From: SABI01 sp028532915
GTDB taxonomy: Bacteria; Spirochaetota; Spirochaetia; Sphaerochaetales; Sphaerochaetaceae
Length of the DNA: 64,000 nucleotides
Assembly: GCA_963677225.1 (NCBI GenBank)
Contig: OY781923.1
Coordinates: forward strand, 2,108,001-2,172,000
Reading direction: 5' to 3'
Shown here: positions 26,234 through 34,277 of the stretch, piece by piece
Layout: each line of letters opens with the position of its first letter
Numbering within the stretch: the first letter of the stretch is position 1
The notes under the pieces: generated by a model
Database searches by the model: none
What the model saw: only the letters and a program-made list of their open reading frames with translations
Told to the model about the DNA's origin: nothing
Position numbers and translations under genes: made by a program

Positions 26234-27163
26234 ATGAAGAAAATCATAAGATCGGCTCTTTTGATCATGATCGCTGTTCTCGTTTTCACTGTCATGGGAT
26301 GCACAGGACAGAACAATGAGACCCCGGCTGCTGAAGCGGTAAGTGCCGTTCAGTTCACAGGTACCGAAGATATAAACATGGGTACGATCGACAACTATCT
26401 TGATAAAGATGCCCGATTCATCGACCTGAGGAACTTCGCTGACCTGTTCAACGGCGGGTATATCGCAGGATTCGAAGTGGTACCGTTTTTCGACTACCTC
26501 GAAGGAAGAGCTCTCGTGAGAAACAACGGGTGGGAATTCTCTGCCGACGATATCATAAGCAAGGTTGTGCTCAAGAACGTCTTCGGTGACCTGGACACCC
26601 CGATCGTTCTTATGTGCGGTTCGGGAACACGTGCCGGCTATGTGAAATCAGCTCTAGAGGAAATCGGCTACACTACAGTGTACAACGCCGGCGGCATCAG
26701 AGATTATAACGGGGGGAACAAAGTACTCGGAGACGGAACGTATAACGGAACCAAAGCTCTTCCATCCGAGGTCACAATGGCGAACATCGACGGCTATCTC
26801 GGACGTCCGGGAGCAAAGTATGTAGACCTGAGAAATGTTGCAGATAAATACACTGCGGGATACATTGACGGATTCGAACTTGTCTCGTTCTTCGAATATC
26901 TCGAAAACAATGCACTCGTAAGAAATAACGGATGGGAGTTCTCTGCCGACGATATCATTTCCAAGGCAAGACTCCTCAACATCTTCGGAGATACAGACAG
27001 AGAAGTATTTCTGATGTGCGGCTCTGGAACACGTGCAGGTTATGTCAAATCGGCTCTCGAAGAAATCGGCTACACGAAAGTCTACAATGTCGGAGGCATC
27101 TCCAGTTATGCCGGAGAGAACAAAGTCCTCGGTGATGACAGTTTCACTCTGGTTCTCAAATAA
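26234..27163 (+). CDS. Tandem-rhodanese lipoprotein
   Basis: A 309-residue lipoprotein with lipobox VMGC (Cys23) and two rhodanese-like domains (about 45-165 and 180-305). Each has the active-site loop LMCGSGTRAG, with Cys128 and Cys262, in place of the usual CxxGxR loop, followed by YVKSALEEIGYT. The two domains are nearly identical in this region and in NNGWEFSADDIISK, so the duplication is recent or kept even by conversion. Rhodanese domains carry sulfane sulfur as persulfide; outside the cytoplasm they may handle thiosulfate, polysulfide or selenium compounds. It shares a transcript with the flavin lipoprotein gene and ends at a strong terminator. Confidence 0.88.
   Translation: MKKIIRSALLIMIAVLVFTVMGCTGQNNETPAAEAVSAVQFTGTEDINMGTIDNYLDKDARFIDLRNFADLFNGGYIAGFEVVPFFDYLEGRALVRNNGWEFSADDIISKVVLKNVFGDLDTPIVLMCGSGTRAGYVKSALEEIGYTTVYNAGGIRDYNGGNKVLGDGTYNGTKALPSEVTMANIDGYLGRPGAKYVDLRNVADKYTAGYIDGFELVSFFEYLENNALVRNNGWEFSADDIISKARLLNIFGDTDREVFLMCGSGTRAGYVKSALEEIGYTKVYNVGGISSYAGENKVLGDDSFTLVLK
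26392..27140 (+). repeat. Internal tandem duplication encoding two rhodanese domains
   Basis: The DNA of about 26392-26740 recurs, with substitutions, at about 26790-27140. Blocks such as the codons for NNGWEFSADDIISK and for CGSGTRAGYVKSALEEIGYT are close to identical in both, whereas the intervening parts differ. Confidence 0.75.
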
Positions 27164-27187
27164 CCGAAAAATTCTGATTGATATCAT

Positions 27188-27223
27188 CCCCTCTGTTCTT
27201 CGCGGACAGAGGGGTTTCTTTTT
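27188..27223 (+). terminator. Strong rho-independent terminator
   Basis: CCCCTCTGT (27188-27196) and ACAGAGGGG (27206-27214) form a perfect nine-base stem around a nine-base loop, followed by TTTCTTTTT. It ends the lipoprotein transcript. Confidence 0.93.
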
Positions 27224-27270
27224 ACAGGACACAACTTTCGGATGAACAAAGCATGAGCTCCCAAATCTTT

Positions 27271-27741
27271 TCAGTCCGCGTTCTGATCATATCGGTAATC
27301 TTCTTCGCCAATTCTCACTATTCCCTTGCGGATGATGATATTCGCGAACCTCTCGGTCTCCCCAGTGGTAACTACCGCATAGGCGCGGGAAGCTCTTTCG
27401 TAGAAATCATGACGTTCGAGATACCCGATATCAACATGCTGTTCATGATAGGTATCGAGGATTCTCTGATAATCGCTGCAGACATTGCCCGTATAATCGG
27501 AACCTTCGGGAATTCTCATCATGAATGCAGGATTACGTACAGCGTAATCTACGGGCAGATGGTAGAGCACCGCATGCAGCAGAGGTTGTATCGACACGCC
27601 GTTGTAGGGTATCACTGTGCCGTTACGGCTGACGGCCGGGAAGTTCCTGTCGGCAAAGACAATCTCGTCACCGTGCCCCATCGTCATCATCACCCGCATC
27701 AGATCCGCCGATATGAGCGGGTTAAAGTGTTTCAGGACCAT
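27271..27741 (-). CDS. fucU: L-fucose mutarotase FucU/RbsD family
   Basis: A 156-residue protein of the FucU/RbsD fold: LISADLMRVMMTMGHGDEIV near the start, with the His in GHGD that interconverts anomers, and HDFYERASRAYAVVTTGE near the end. These enzymes speed anomer exchange of fucose or ribose. It follows the truncated TRAP permease gene by 22 bases on the same strand, behind an AAAGGAGA site, so it was once the last gene of a sugar-uptake operon. With the operon's upstream part deleted, its expression is doubtful. Confidence 0.88.
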   Translation of the reverse strand: MVLKHFNPLISADLMRVMMTMGHGDEIVFADRNFPAVSRNGTVIPYNGVSIQPLLHAVLYHLPVDYAVRNPAFMMRIPEGSDYTGNVCSDYQRILDTYHEQHVDIGYLERHDFYERASRAYAVVTTGETERFANIIIRKGIVRIGEEDYRYDQNAD

Positions 27742-27762
27742 ACTATCTCCTTTTCCGGTTTA

Positions 27763-28383
27763 TCACATCAGCAGATTCGGGATAGTCATAACCAGAGCCG
27801 GGAAATATGTGATGAGAATGAGTACCCCTATCATCACCAGGAGGAAGGGGATGAAAGCTTTCACGACGTAGCTTATCGAACATTTCGCTATACCGCACGA
27901 GACAAACAGGCAGACTCCAACCGGAGGTGTGAACAGCCCGATGGCGAGATTGACGACCATGATCACACCGAAATGTACCGGATCGATACCCAGCGAAGTG
28001 GCGATCGGCAGAAGGATCGGTGTAAAGATGATCACAGCAGGACTGAGATCGAGCCAGGTCCCGACGAACAGCAGCAGAGCGTTCATGATGAGCAGAAGAA
28101 CAAACCTGTTGGTTGTAATACCTGTGATGAAGTTTCCTATCATCCCGGGAACTCCCTGCTGCGCAAACAGCCATGCCAGAGACGAGGCGGTGGCGATCAT
28201 AAGAGCCACCTGCCCTGTCGTAAGGGCCACTTCAGCCAGCATCTTCGGAATGTCTCTGAACTTGAGCTCCTTGTAGTAGAACTTTCCCAGGAGGAAGGAA
28301 TAGAGAGCTGCGATTCCCGCTGCCTCGGTGGGAGTGAAGATACCTCCGACGATTCCTCCGAGAATTATGAGTACTGTCATCAG
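27763..28383 (-). pseudogene. TRAP transporter large permease (DctM), N-terminal half missing
   Basis: About 206 residues that match the C-terminal half of DctM: GGIFTPTEAAGIAALY, then GTWLDLSPAVIIFTPILLP and NLAIGLFTPPVGVCLFV. Full-length DctM has about 430 residues, so about half, including the start, is absent. The reading frame opens at a chance ATG at 28380, and a stop lies upstream in frame. The break coincides with the start of a truncated LacI gene on the other strand, so one deletion removed both N-termini. Confidence 0.88.
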
Positions 28384-29262
28384 TGGACAAAGGCATCAAA
28401 CAGCCCGAAAGGGACGATCAGCTTCTTTCTCCCTCCTTCGGTTCACCGGACTGACAGGATAAGTCAGCCGTTCTACTCGACACTGTTCTATCACACCGAA
28501 AGAGAAGCCAGAGCGAAAGGATATGCCTGCTTCTACTCCACACTGGATGAACACGATGATTTCGAAAGCATGCTCAAAAGACAGAGATTCGACGGCATCA
28601 TCTTTGTGAGCAATGTTTCCGAGAAATTCATCGAAATGGCAAAGGAATTCCACATCCCGTGTGTACTGGTGAACGAATACAATCCTCACATCCTCTCTTA
28701 TATGGTCGACAACATCACGGGAATGATGAATCTCTGCGAGTATCTGATAGACCTCGGACACCGCAGGTTCGCCCTTATAAAGGGGATCGAATCATATCTG
28801 TCCTGCCAGGAACGGATGATCGGATGCACCTATGCCTTCGCGAAGAATAATATAGCTCCCCCTCCGAGCGTCAGCTGTGACTGGGAGCCCGACACAGCCT
28901 ATCAGGCTACAAAGGAATTTCTTCTATCGGCCGAGACTCTTCCTACTGCTATGGTTGGCTTCAATGACAATATCGCGATCGGGTGTCTGCGCGCGGCAAA
29001 CGAACTCGGACTCAGAGTCCCGCAGGACATCTCGATCGTAGGGTTCGATGATATCGAACAGAGCCGCTACTCGATTCCGGCACTCACTACAGTTCACGGA
29101 AGCATTCAGCAACTGGCAATCTCGACGATCCAGGGACTGCTGTATCAGATACAGAACTCACAGACGCTCACCACTTTGAAGACCTATATCCCGGTATCAC
29201 TTGTCATCAGAGATTCCGCTGCACCACCTCCTGCACATCCGGTCGGATCGGTCAGAGGATAA
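28384..29262 (+). pseudogene. LacI-family regulator, DNA-binding domain missing
   Basis: The frame reads through the ligand-binding core of a LacI regulator: ISQPFYSTLFYHTE, RQRFDGIIFVSNVS, FNDNIAIGCLRAANELG and ISIVGFDDIEQSRYS. The N-terminal helix-turn-helix and hinge (about 60 residues) are absent; upstream of about 28384 the same frame runs antisense through the permease fragment. It is the other half of the deletion scar. In-frame ATG codons remain but none would give a DNA-binding protein. Confidence 0.87.
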
Positions 29263-29332
29263 GATATGTCTTAAAGGATGCTTTTTACTGGTTATATAAT
29301 ATCTTATACGAAAATCGGTAAGGAGGAATCCT

Positions 29333-29539
29333 ATGGATAGCTATTACGTTAACCGAAATCCCCAACGGAACGGGGAACACGAAGTTCACAGAAGCATCTG
29401 TTCTCATCTCCCTTCGAAAGAGAATCTTATCCCCCTCGGAACTTTCACGGACTGCGTCGATGCGATCATCGCCGCGAAAAAGCTCTTCCCTACTGTCGAT
29501 GGATGCATGTACTGCTGTTATGAATGTCACCATCACTGA
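29333..29539 (+). CDS. Small cysteine/histidine-rich protein
   Basis: A 68-residue protein behind a perfect ribosome site (AAGGAGG). The pattern SYYVNRNPQRNGEHEVH, a Cys-x-x-LPS turn and a final C-x2-CC-x2-CHHH resembles a widespread family of small uncharacterised proteins that open YYVN-N-Q-NG-HEVH and end in paired cysteines. The cysteines and histidines suggest a metal site. Function unknown. Confidence 0.75.
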   Translation: MDSYYVNRNPQRNGEHEVHRSICSHLPSKENLIPLGTFTDCVDAIIAAKKLFPTVDGCMYCCYECHHH

Positions 29540-29814
29540 CTCGGCGACACGATCATCAAAAAATATGACAATTCATCGATAATCAGCCTGTAACATTTAG
29601 GCATGTCGAGTGTTTACTCCACGTATGATATATTCGGAATGTTCATAAATTGATGACAACTTACCTGCTTGTGTCGATAATCAAGTCATTTTTCACATTT
29701 TCGGTTATCACTTGATTACTCATCAGCAAATTTCCTCTTTTCAAGGCAACATATGAGTATATTCAATTAACACCTTTTATGTTGTATGCTACCATATTTT
29801 CAGGAGCTCCGATT

Positions 29815-31824
29815 GTGATTCTTTTAAAAAGTGAAATTGTAGCTTTCCTCATCGTTTTCATCATCCTTTTCGACATGCACAGAAACAGGACGATCCGAAC
29901 AGGACGAAATGATCGGTTCATAACTGAGATGATCGTTGTATATATCATCTTTCTGAGCATATCGATCGTTGCCCATTTCGCTGCGGAGGGGTTGATCGAG
30001 ACACCTTCAGCTCTGACAGATTTGATATCGACTGTTCATTTCAATTCTATACCGGTGCTTCTTCTGTTCTGGCTGTACTATACGGGAGTAAACACTCTAC
30101 CCCGGAAAAACCGGCTCAAAGTCTATTTAAGTGCCGGCACGTTTGCATACATACTCTTTTTGTACCAGCAGATCCGTTCAGCTGACAATCAATCTTTCTT
30201 CCTGATCGACTCGAACAATCTTCTCGTCAGAAACCGGGGTTTTCTCATTCTGATCCTTGTCTCCTGTCTCGAATGTTTGTTAATGTTCAGCATCGTCAGC
30301 TTCAATAAAAAAAATCTGACAAATGAGAAATCCGTGATCTACATCACCGCTCCTGTGGTCATGGCCTCCTCTCTGGTGCTCTTCTATTATTCCGGGAATC
30401 ACCCTCTTTTCACCGTTTCAGTCGCATTTCTGCTGTTGTTCAACCATCTTTTCAGACAACGAGAACAGCTTACGAAAGACGGGATCACCAATCTGCCTAA
30501 CACGGTTGCCTTCGATGCAGAGATCGAAAGGATCTTTTTAAAAAAAAGCAAAAAGATCGTTTTCGTTCTCGATATAGACAACTTCTCAGCGATCAATCAG
30601 CGCTATGGTATCACTTTCGGCGACAAAGTACTCAAGCATCTCAGCAATTTCCTACTGACAGTGGAAAATGTAGATGCCGCCTATCGCCTATCGAGTGACC
30701 GCTTCGGCTTGGTTGCAGACGGAGAGTCGTACAATACGGCTACATCGATCGTCAGACAGATCAACAAAAGATGTGAAAAGAGCTGGGGAATCGGGTTAAA
30801 AGATATTCTCATAAGCATCAATACTGCAATCGTAATGATTCCGAAACATGCCGGAAATACTCAGGAATTCAAAGATTCTGTCGATTTCGCAGTCACCATG
30901 CTGAAATCTTCAAACAGACTCTCCGCGGTGATCTATAATAAGAAACTATTTCTCTCCAGACAGAGAAAACTCGATGTGGAAACAGCGCTCAGAAGTGCTG
31001 TCTATAATGATTCCCATATCGTGGTTGAGTTCCAGCCGATATTCGATATAGAGACAAATAGATTGTGTGCAGCAGAAGCATTGACGCGGATCAACGATCC
31101 GTCACTCGGGCTCATCATGCCGGGAGAATTCATCCCTATCGCGGAGACTGACGGATTGATTACGAGAATATCCGAGATCGTCCTGCAGAAGACCTGCCGC
31201 TTCATCAAAGAGAATGAATCACTGGTAAAAAAGCTTAACTACATCTCGTTGAACCTTTCAGTAGAAGATCTGAGCGTTCCTCATATCGCAACAAAACTCC
31301 TCGGTATCATCGACTCCTACGAAATCGATCCATCCATCATCGCTTTCGAGCTTACAGAATCGATGCTTCTGGAGCGTATGAAGGAATCCAGAGCTGTCCT
31401 GGAGACATTCGCACAGAGAGACATCACCATCATTCTTGATGATTTCGGTGTAGGATACTCTAATCTGAATATTCTGGCGAAGATGCCCTTCGATGTTATC
31501 AAGATCGACAAGAGTCTGCTGAAAAACTATGACGAAGATACAGATTCTCTTCATATAATCGCAGACATGCTTCACAGGTTCAAAAAGAAAATCGTCATAG
31601 AAGGTGTTGAGACAAAAGAACATCTTCATTACTCGTCCAGGGCCGGTATCGAGATGGTTCAGGGATATTATTTCTCGCGCCCGGTAGATTATCTCAGATT
31701 TGAAGATATCCTCGAAGAAAACTTTAAAGCTGACATAAATTCGAACTCACAGACAGCAAGGTCCAAGAAAAAGAATTCGGGTCTGAGAAAGGCTCTGATG
31801 AATTTTGCCATACCCGATCGTTGA
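29815..31824 (+). CDS. Membrane protein with degenerate GGDEF and active EAL domains
   Basis: About 670 residues from the GTG at 29815, which has AGGAG eight bases upstream; the ATG at 29779 has none. Six to seven membrane helices (about 1-210) are followed by a GGDEF domain whose signature has become SSDRF, so it cannot make c-di-GMP. The EAL domain keeps EALTR, NLSVEDL, ELTES, DDFGVGYSNL, KIDKS and GVETKE, so it is a likely c-di-GMP phosphodiesterase. It is monocistronic. Confidence 0.9.
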   Translation: MILLKSEIVAFLIVFIILFDMHRNRTIRTGRNDRFITEMIVVYIIFLSISIVAHFAAEGLIETPSALTDLISTVHFNSIPVLLLFWLYYTGVNTLPRKNRLKVYLSAGTFAYILFLYQQIRSADNQSFFLIDSNNLLVRNRGFLILILVSCLECLLMFSIVSFNKKNLTNEKSVIYITAPVVMASSLVLFYYSGNHPLFTVSVAFLLLFNHLFRQREQLTKDGITNLPNTVAFDAEIERIFLKKSKKIVFVLDIDNFSAINQRYGITFGDKVLKHLSNFLLTVENVDAAYRLSSDRFGLVADGESYNTATSIVRQINKRCEKSWGIGLKDILISINTAIVMIPKHAGNTQEFKDSVDFAVTMLKSSNRLSAVIYNKKLFLSRQRKLDVETALRSAVYNDSHIVVEFQPIFDIETNRLCAAEALTRINDPSLGLIMPGEFIPIAETDGLITRISEIVLQKTCRFIKENESLVKKLNYISLNLSVEDLSVPHIATKLLGIIDSYEIDPSIIAFELTESMLLERMKESRAVLETFAQRDITIILDDFGVGYSNLNILAKMPFDVIKIDKSLLKNYDEDTDSLHIIADMLHRFKKKIVIEGVETKEHLHYSSRAGIEMVQGYYFSRPVDYLRFEDILEENFKADINSNSQTARSKKKNSGLRKALMNFAIPDR

Positions 31825-31831
31825 GAACCCA

Positions 31832-31864
31832 TAAAAATGCTGCCCCGCAACTATCAGGGCAGCA
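31832..31864 (-). terminator. Terminator of the flavodoxin transcript
   Basis: On the minus strand TGCTGCCC and GGGCAGCA form a perfect eight-base stem (31838-31845 with 31857-31864), followed by TTTTTAT. It follows the flavodoxin gene by about 60 bases and may also stop the plus-strand EAL transcript. Confidence 0.82.
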
Positions 31865-31925
31865 TAAGAACGTTGTTTTCAATAAAGTGTCAGCTCTTTG
31901 AAAATAGTCAATTGTTTTCCTCGCT

Positions 31926-32408
31926 CTACAGTCCCTCCATCCATTCTGAAATCCTTGATTCGGTGAGATCGCTCTGGTTGTCTTCATCCAGAGCCAATCC
32001 AATGAACTTATCGTTGATCACAGCCTTGGAAGCTGTGAAATCGTAACCTTCGGTAGGCCATGCTCCGATGCATACCGCTGCACTGTCCGCGACAGCCTCA
32101 TACAGCAGTCCCATCGCATCGACATACGAATCGCCATACATCTGCTGGTCTCCTAATCCGAAGAAAGCAATCTTCTTACCGCTGAGATCAGCTTTCTGCA
32201 ATTCTGGAAGCCTTTCTTCCCAATCATCCTGCAGATCTCCGACACCCCAGGTTGATGTTCCCAGGATAAGCATGTCAAAGCGTTCGAAATCCTTTGCTGA
32301 AACAGATGCGACATCAATTATTTCAGCACCGTCTCCGAGTTTATCTTTGATGATCCGGGCCGCAGCCTCCGTGTTTCCCATCGATGACCCGTATATTATT
32401 CCCGTCAT
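31926..32408 (-). CDS. fldA: Flavodoxin
   Basis: A 160-residue flavodoxin: the phosphate loop IYGSSMGNTEAAA at the start, the 60s loop LGTSTWGVGDLQDDW and the 90s loop FGLGDQQMYGD with the FMN-stacking tyrosine. Flavodoxin replaces ferredoxin as electron carrier when iron is short. It follows the DUF2023 gene by 17 bases, and both lie downstream of the iron-type operator. Confidence 0.96.
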   Translation of the reverse strand: MTGIIYGSSMGNTEAAARIIKDKLGDGAEIIDVASVSAKDFERFDMLILGTSTWGVGDLQDDWEERLPELQKADLSGKKIAFFGLGDQQMYGDSYVDAMGLLYEAVADSAAVCIGAWPTEGYDFTASKAVINDKFIGLALDEDNQSDLTESRISEWMEGL

Positions 32409-32425
32409 AAAAACCTCCTAAATAT

Positions 32426-32773
32426 CTATGAAATGAGCTTCAGCTCATTTCCTTTTTTCATTGATGATCTTTCAAGAAATCTTCTGCAGTTCTCTTTCAC
32501 ATCGTATCCGAGCATGGATCCAAGAATGAAGTCCATCTCGACAGTGAACTCACAGAGATTCAGATGATCGAAACTTTTCAGGACATCAATACAGTCAGAA
32601 TCTCCGAAGAACACATTGATCTTCTTGTCATTCACTTCTGATATGATATAAGAAATGTCACGGGCTTCACACTTTTCTACAATCAACCCGGCATATTCAC
32701 TCCTGGTTGTATGCAGAATAAGTCTGCGAAGTCCTTTTCTGTATTCATACAGGTGATGTGCAAAAACTCTCAT
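32426..32773 (-). CDS. DUF2023 family protein, flavodoxin neighbour
   Basis: About 115 residues from the ATG at 32773, which has GAGG seven bases upstream. MRVFAHHLYEYRKGLRRLIL and the MDFILGSMLGYDVKENCRRFL helix match DUF2023, a small protein family usually encoded next to flavodoxin. The role is unknown, but co-occurrence suggests a flavodoxin partner or an iron-limitation factor. The GTG at 32785 is a less likely start. Confidence 0.85.
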   Translation of the reverse strand: MRVFAHHLYEYRKGLRRLILHTTRSEYAGLIVEKCEARDISYIISEVNDKKINVFFGDSDCIDVLKSFDHLNLCEFTVEMDFILGSMLGYDVKENCRRFLERSSMKKGNELKLIS

Positions 32774-32792
32774 TGTCAACCTCACACTTTTT

Positions 32793-32831
32793 TAGTTAAT
32801 TGATATTAACACTTTCAAAGCTTTTTTTCAA
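32793..32831 (-). promoter_or_regulatory. Promoter with iron-type operator before DUF2023-fldA
   Basis: On the minus strand TTGAAA (32826-32831) and TAATAT (32803-32808) are 17 bases apart. The -10 lies inside GTTAATTGATATTAAC (32795-32810), the same inverted repeat that precedes feoC and sufC. Confidence 0.8.
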
Positions 32832-32969
32832 GCTTATATACTTTTTTTTACTATATTGTTCATCCGTATTAATTTTCACTAGTAATGTTAATAATAAATG
32901 ACTATTTACATCTCAAACAGTATTCTGCTAGGCTGTGACAAGGCGACAGCCCCGGATAAGGAGAAACGA

Positions 32970-34220
32970 ATGAAGTTCATCCTCTCACTCGCGTTCAAGA
33001 ATCTGACACGCTACAAACGCAGGACCATCATCACCTCCTTCGCCATAGCCATAGGATTGATGATGTTCATCCTCGTCGACTCCCTTCTCATCGGAGTCGA
33101 GCAGGAATCGGTGAGAAACCTCAAATGGTATGAGACTTCCAGTGCCCGCATTCTTCACAGTCAGTACTGGGATCAGCGTATGATGATGCCCCTCGACGTG
33201 AATATCGAAGATCCCGACACCATCATCGCAGTTTTAGAAGATAACGGCATCGATGCGGCAAAACGCATCACCTTCAGCGCCGACATGATCCTCAACAGCT
33301 ACGATTTCGAAGAAGACGGTAATCTCGGTGTAGTCGTTCAGGCTGTCGATTTGGAAAGCGACTTCGATGTGTTCGAATTCGAAACGACTCTTGAAGAAGG
33401 CCGGTTCATGGAAGCCGGATCTGACGAGATCATCATCGGCTCATGGTTCGCCGAGGATATCGGGGCGAAGGTGGGATCGTATATCACACTGATCACCCGG
33501 GGAAACGGAGGCTTTTTCGAGGCGATGGACCTGCAGATCGTAGGTATCGTCAACTGCCCCAATCCGAACGTGAACAGATCTCTTGTGATGATGGATATCA
33601 CGACCGCAGGCGAGTATCTTGCGATGGAAGACCTTGCGACCGAGATCGACATCAAGCTTCCCAAGAAAAGCGACACCGACGAGATGATACAGCGAATAGC
33701 AGCTCTGCTCGATCTTGAGAATACCGACTATGAGATCATGAGCTGGGAAGAACTGGCACACGATTACCTGAGCGTCCTTCAGGCCGATAAGGCCGGTTCC
33801 AAGCTGATTCTTCTTCTGGTGTTCATCATTGCTGCCGTAGGAATCTCGAACACAATGCTGATGGCGATGTATGAGAGGATCAGGGAGCTGGGAATGATGA
33901 GAGCTCTTGGAATGAGTGACAGAGCTGTCCACCTTTCATTCATGGTTGAAGCAGGAGGGATCGGTCTGTTCGGCTCCGTAGCAGGGCTCTTACTTGGGGC
34001 AATGATTAATATCTATCTTGTTGATGTAGGGATCGATATGTCCTTCATGATGCGCGATATGGACATCGGGTACCGGATCCAAAGTATCATGAGAGGAGCC
34101 TGGGATTTACGTACCTATCTGACAGCACTGGTATCGGGTGTCTTCCTTTCGATGATCGTCGCCTACATTCCGACAAGACGGGCTTTGAAGATGGATATCC
34201 CGGCCTGTCTTCACCATTGA
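32970..34220 (+). CDS. FtsX/LolE-type ABC permease without a linked ATPase
   Basis: A 416-residue protein: an N-terminal membrane helix with FKNLTRYKRRTI, a large MacB-like extracytoplasmic domain (about 45-250) and three C-terminal helices with GISNTMLMAMYERIRELG. This is the layout of FtsX, MacB and LolC/E permeases, which move lipoproteins or peptides or work mechanically with an ABC ATPase. I start at the ATG at 32970 with AAGGAG six bases upstream; the frame to 32898 is not supported. No ATPase gene adjoins it. Confidence 0.88.
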   Translation: MKFILSLAFKNLTRYKRRTIITSFAIAIGLMMFILVDSLLIGVEQESVRNLKWYETSSARILHSQYWDQRMMMPLDVNIEDPDTIIAVLEDNGIDAAKRITFSADMILNSYDFEEDGNLGVVVQAVDLESDFDVFEFETTLEEGRFMEAGSDEIIIGSWFAEDIGAKVGSYITLITRGNGGFFEAMDLQIVGIVNCPNPNVNRSLVMMDITTAGEYLAMEDLATEIDIKLPKKSDTDEMIQRIAALLDLENTDYEIMSWEELAHDYLSVLQADKAGSKLILLLVFIIAAVGISNTMLMAMYERIRELGMMRALGMSDRAVHLSFMVEAGGIGLFGSVAGLLLGAMINIYLVDVGIDMSFMMRDMDIGYRIQSIMRGAWDLRTYLTALVSGVFLSMIVAYIPTRRALKMDIPACLHH

Positions 34221-34277
34221 TTTATAAAGTTTTATCCAGTTCCCCGCTACCATTTTCAGATGAAGTTGGCTACTTGT

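Noticed and set aside
27178..28383. Long plus-strand frame upstream of the LacI core
   Set aside because: It runs antisense to fucU and the TRAP permease fragment, whose proteins match known families; only the part after about 28384 is LacI-like.
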